Positions 61,612-64,000 of a stretch of DNA of 64,000 bases are shown here, one piece after another. Below the pieces are notes generated by a model. That model worked only from the letters and a program-made list of their open reading frames with translations. It was not told the DNA's origin and did not search any database. Origin of the DNA: Gymnothorax reevesii (Eukaryota > Chordata > Actinopteri > Anguilliformes > Muraenidae). Position numbers and translations under genes: made by a program. The stretch covers positions 47,590,501-47,654,500 of the forward strand of contig CM056573.1 in NCBI GenBank assembly GCA_029721435.1. The letters run 5' to 3'. Position 1 is the first letter of the stretch; the number at the start of each line of letters is the position of its first letter.

Positions 61612-62384
61612 TACAACCCCAATTCCGAAATAGTTAGGACAAAGTGTAAATTGTGAATAAAATCAAAATGCAATGACTTTCAGATCACATGAGCCAATAT
61701 GTTATTTACAATAGAACAGAAAACATTTCAAATACTGAAATTGAGACATTTTACATTGTTATCCGCAAATTGAGCTCATTTCAAATTTTCTGGCAGCAAC
61801 AGGTCTCTAAAAAGTAGGGACATGGGCAAAAAAAATCGCAGAAAAAGCGATTCATGTATAAGAGAATCAGCTGAAAGAGCATTTAGCAAGTAATTAAGTT
61901 AACTGGCATCAGGTGTGTAACATGATTGGCTATAAAAGGGATGTCTTAGAGAGGCTGAGTCTCTCAGAAGTAAAGAGGGCCAGAGGCTCTCTAACCTCTG
62001 AATGCTTGCGTAAAAAAAATTGTGGAATACTTTAAAAACAGTGTTCCTCAACGTCAAATTGCAAAGGCTTTGAAAGTCTCATCATGGACAGTGCATAACC
62101 TCATCAAAAGATTCAGAAAAATTGAAAAAAATTCTGTGCGTAAGGGACAAGGCCAAAGACCTTTACTGGATGCCTGTGATCTTCGGGCCCTCAGACGCCA
62201 CTGCATCACTCACCAGCATGATTCTGTCATTGACATTACTAAATGGGCACAGGAATACTTTAAGAAACCTCTGTCTGTAAACACAGTCTGCCGTGCCATC
62301 CACAGATGCCACCCAAAACTTGATCATGCAAAAAAGGAAACCATCCTCAAAATGTCAGGTGGCGCAACCGTCCGAGGACGTTAA
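61612..62384 (+). pseudogene. Tc1-like element, 5' end and transposase N-terminus
   Basis: Begins with the terminal repeat CAACCCCAATTCCGAAATAG and a leader of about 400 bp. The frame 62022-62384 encodes MEYFKNSVPQRQIAKALKVS, SWTVHNLIKRF, RKGQGQRPLLDACDLRALRR and ITKWAQEYFKKPLSVNTVCR: both helix-turn-helix regions of a Tc1 transposase. The frame then leaves the family's sequence and the DDE domain is absent. The matching right end is not here; 19606-20000 is a 3' relic of a similar family. Confidence 0.8.
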
Positions 62385-62710
62385 CACTATGTGAAATGTA
62401 TTAAATATGTAATTTCAAATAAGAATTAATATAATATTAATATGGGGGCATAATTTTATTTGAAAGATTTTCAATATAAACAAATTTTTATAGTTTACTT
62501 GTTCTTAAATTGTTTGGAAAACCAAATTACCCGCCCCCTACAATAAAGAATGCATAAGTTACTTTTAATACCCAGTTCAACTACAAAATAGGGAAGGAAA
62601 AACAAACGCCAAGGGTGCCCAGGTCCAGGTGCTCAAAAATAACGGTCTGAAGAGAAAAGTATGCTAAAAGGCCTGTATTAACGTAGGATAAAACAATTTA
62701 AATATCGACA

Positions 62711-62739
62711 CGTTTCAACCCACTCAGGTCTTCATCAGG
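62711..62739 (-). ncRNA. Hammerhead-ribozyme-like core, left arm
   Basis: On the minus strand: CTGATGA, then A, a GACC/GGTT stem around TGAGTG, then GAAACG. Two conserved core boxes (CUGAUGA and GAAA) and a short stem II are present. Here stem II has one G-T pair. Stems I and III and the cleavage-site triplet were not established. Confidence 0.4.
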
Positions 62740-63812
62740 GCAAAGTAATAGTGGAAAGCCTAAAGAAAAACAGATCATATAGACATCAGCTGTGCAAAAT
62801 TGAGGTAATTAAGGTAATCCCGAACATGTGGGCAGGTAAAAATCAATCAGTTAAACAATGAGGGTATGTACAAAACAAGGGACCACAAGGCTTGATAGTT
62901 TAATTATTTAGAAGTTAGTGTCTATAAACTTAACCGAAGAGAAACCTTTTGGATCCATTGCTTAGATGCGTTAAATAGTCCCGGGCTTAATGAAGATATT
63001 GACTTTTCATGTTATCTTTAACTTTTTGGACCTTCCTCATGGTTTGCAGTAGTATATTCTTTTGTTTTTGATTGTGGTTTGTCGTTCATCTTGCGATACG
63101 TGCCTGATGGATGCTTTGTATATGTAATTTCTTACATTTTTATCTCGTGTCAGGGAAATATATGGTATTAGTGGTTTCTCCTATTGAGGTCATTCACTTG
63201 TCGTCTTGTATTTATACTTATTTATTGTAACCATCCAGTATAGTTCGTGCTTATGGCAAGGTCTTTCTTGCGTTCTGTCAGGTTTCATTTATGCTTATTA
63301 ACCGTTCTGTGAATGTCCACTTCATTCCATTATTATCTACACTTGTCTTCAATCCCACTTTATGGTATGTTTTTTTTTTTTTGATAGTTGTCCCACCCGC
63401 TGTTTTTCCACTTTTCGTGCCAGAGGATTTTTTGTTATTTGAAATGTTGCTATTGCTCATCTTTTCTGTTTATTTGGGTTGATATATCGTCCTATTTAAC
63501 TGTTTTTTTATATTATCTACTTCAATTATCTTTAACTTTATTTTTTTGTCACTGATCTGTCATGGTCAAACTTGTTTGTGTTTAGACTTATTTTCTTGTC
63601 TTCCATTATTTTCTTGATGAAACTTTATAGACACTAACTTCTAAATAATTAACCTATCATGCCTTGTGGTCCCTTGTTTTGTACATACCCTCATTGTTTA
63701 ATTGATTGATTTTACTTGCCCACATGTTCGGGATTACCTTAATTACCTCAACTTTGCACAGATGATGTCTATATAATCTGTTTTCCTTTTGGGTTTCCAC
63801 TATTACTTTGTC

Positions 63813-63840
63813 CTGATGAAGACCTGAGTGGGTCGAAACG
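63813..63840 (+). ncRNA. Hammerhead-ribozyme-like core, right arm
   Basis: CTGATGA, A, stem GACC-TGAGTG-GGTC, GAAACG on the plus strand. Stem II is fully paired in this copy. An extra A precedes the stem compared with the textbook core, so activity is uncertain. Confidence 0.4.
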
Positions 63841-64000
63841 TTGATATTTTAATCTTTTTTTAGCCTACGTTAATAAAGGCTTTTAAGCATACTTTTCTCT
63901 TCAGACCGTCATTTTTGAGTACCTGGACCTGGACACCCCTGAGGGTTTGTTTTTCCACTTCAGTTTGTTTCCCTGTAGTCGAAGAGCACCTACTCCCACT

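Larger units (their letters stand above)
62596..63958. mobile_element. Inverted-repeat block, probable Penelope-like terminal repeats
   Basis: Left arm 62596-62931 and right arm 63621-63958 are inverted copies about 90 per cent identical over some 335 bp, enclosing a 690-bp centre. Each arm contains CTGATGAAGACCTGAGTGGG followed by T(C/T)GAAACG, a hammerhead-ribozyme-like core (62711-62739 minus, 63813-63840 plus). Penelope-like elements are known for terminal repeats in either orientation and for such ribozyme motifs. The AT-rich centre has a 60-codon minus-strand frame (Lys/Ser/Asn-rich, 63278-63460) of unknown meaning; no reverse transcriptase was seen. Confidence 0.65.

Noticed and set aside
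1..64000. tRNA, rRNA or snRNA genes
   Set aside because: No A/B box pair with a cloverleaf or other recognisable structural RNA was found by eye; a covariance-model search would be needed to exclude small ones.

Overview
The window looks like vertebrate, most likely fish, nuclear DNA: long AT-rich introns, canonical GT-AG splice sites, very few long open frames and dense layers of transposable elements of types common in fish (DIRS, Tc1/mariner, hAT, piggyBac-like, L1, CR1, Penelope-like). No species can be named from the sequence alone.

The main host gene is a complete aryl hydrocarbon receptor (AHR) on the minus strand. I could join eleven coding exons between 48158 (ATG) and 4977 (TGA). 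All introns are GT-AG, phases agree, and the coding length is 3105 nt, giving 1034 residues. The order is NLS/bHLH (exons 1-2), PAS-A (3-6), PAS-B/PAC (7-9), a very large exon with acidic and Gln/His/Pro-rich transactivation regions (10), and a short C-terminal exon (11). Intron 2 is about 23.4 kb and holds most of the mobile DNA. Whether this is an AHR1 or AHR2 paralogue is not resolved.

A second host gene is only grazed: at 60104-60199 on the minus strand lies the last coding exon of a serine carboxypeptidase closely resembling CPVL, including its catalytic His. Its other exons must lie beyond what I can recognise here. AHR is thus downstream of CPVL in the same orientation, with about 12 kb between the CPVL stop codon and the AHR start codon.

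Layout: 1-4976, region 3' of AHR with MITE-like inverted-repeat elements; 4977-48158, AHR; 48159-49680, AHR 5' flank; 49684-about 54490, a nearly intact DIRS-type tyrosine-recombinase retrotransposon; 55756-57360, a Tc1/mariner element with TA duplications and one stop in its transposase; 57960-59300, modular repeats; 60104-60199, CPVL exon; 60350-60853, Tc1-type MITE; 61612-62384, a second truncated Tc1-like element; 62596-63958, a large inverted repeat whose arms carry a hammerhead-ribozyme-like core typical of Penelope-like elements.

Nothing here is a clear new biological system. The best leads are a roughly 143-bp tandem array in AHR intron 2 that is dense in AGGTCA nuclear-receptor half-sites with exact DR4 and everted-repeat spacings, a perfect 31-bp hairpin in AHR intron 5, the ligand-pocket residues of this AHR, and a DIRS insertion that carries a dioxin-response-element match 1.6 kb upstream of the AHR start codon.
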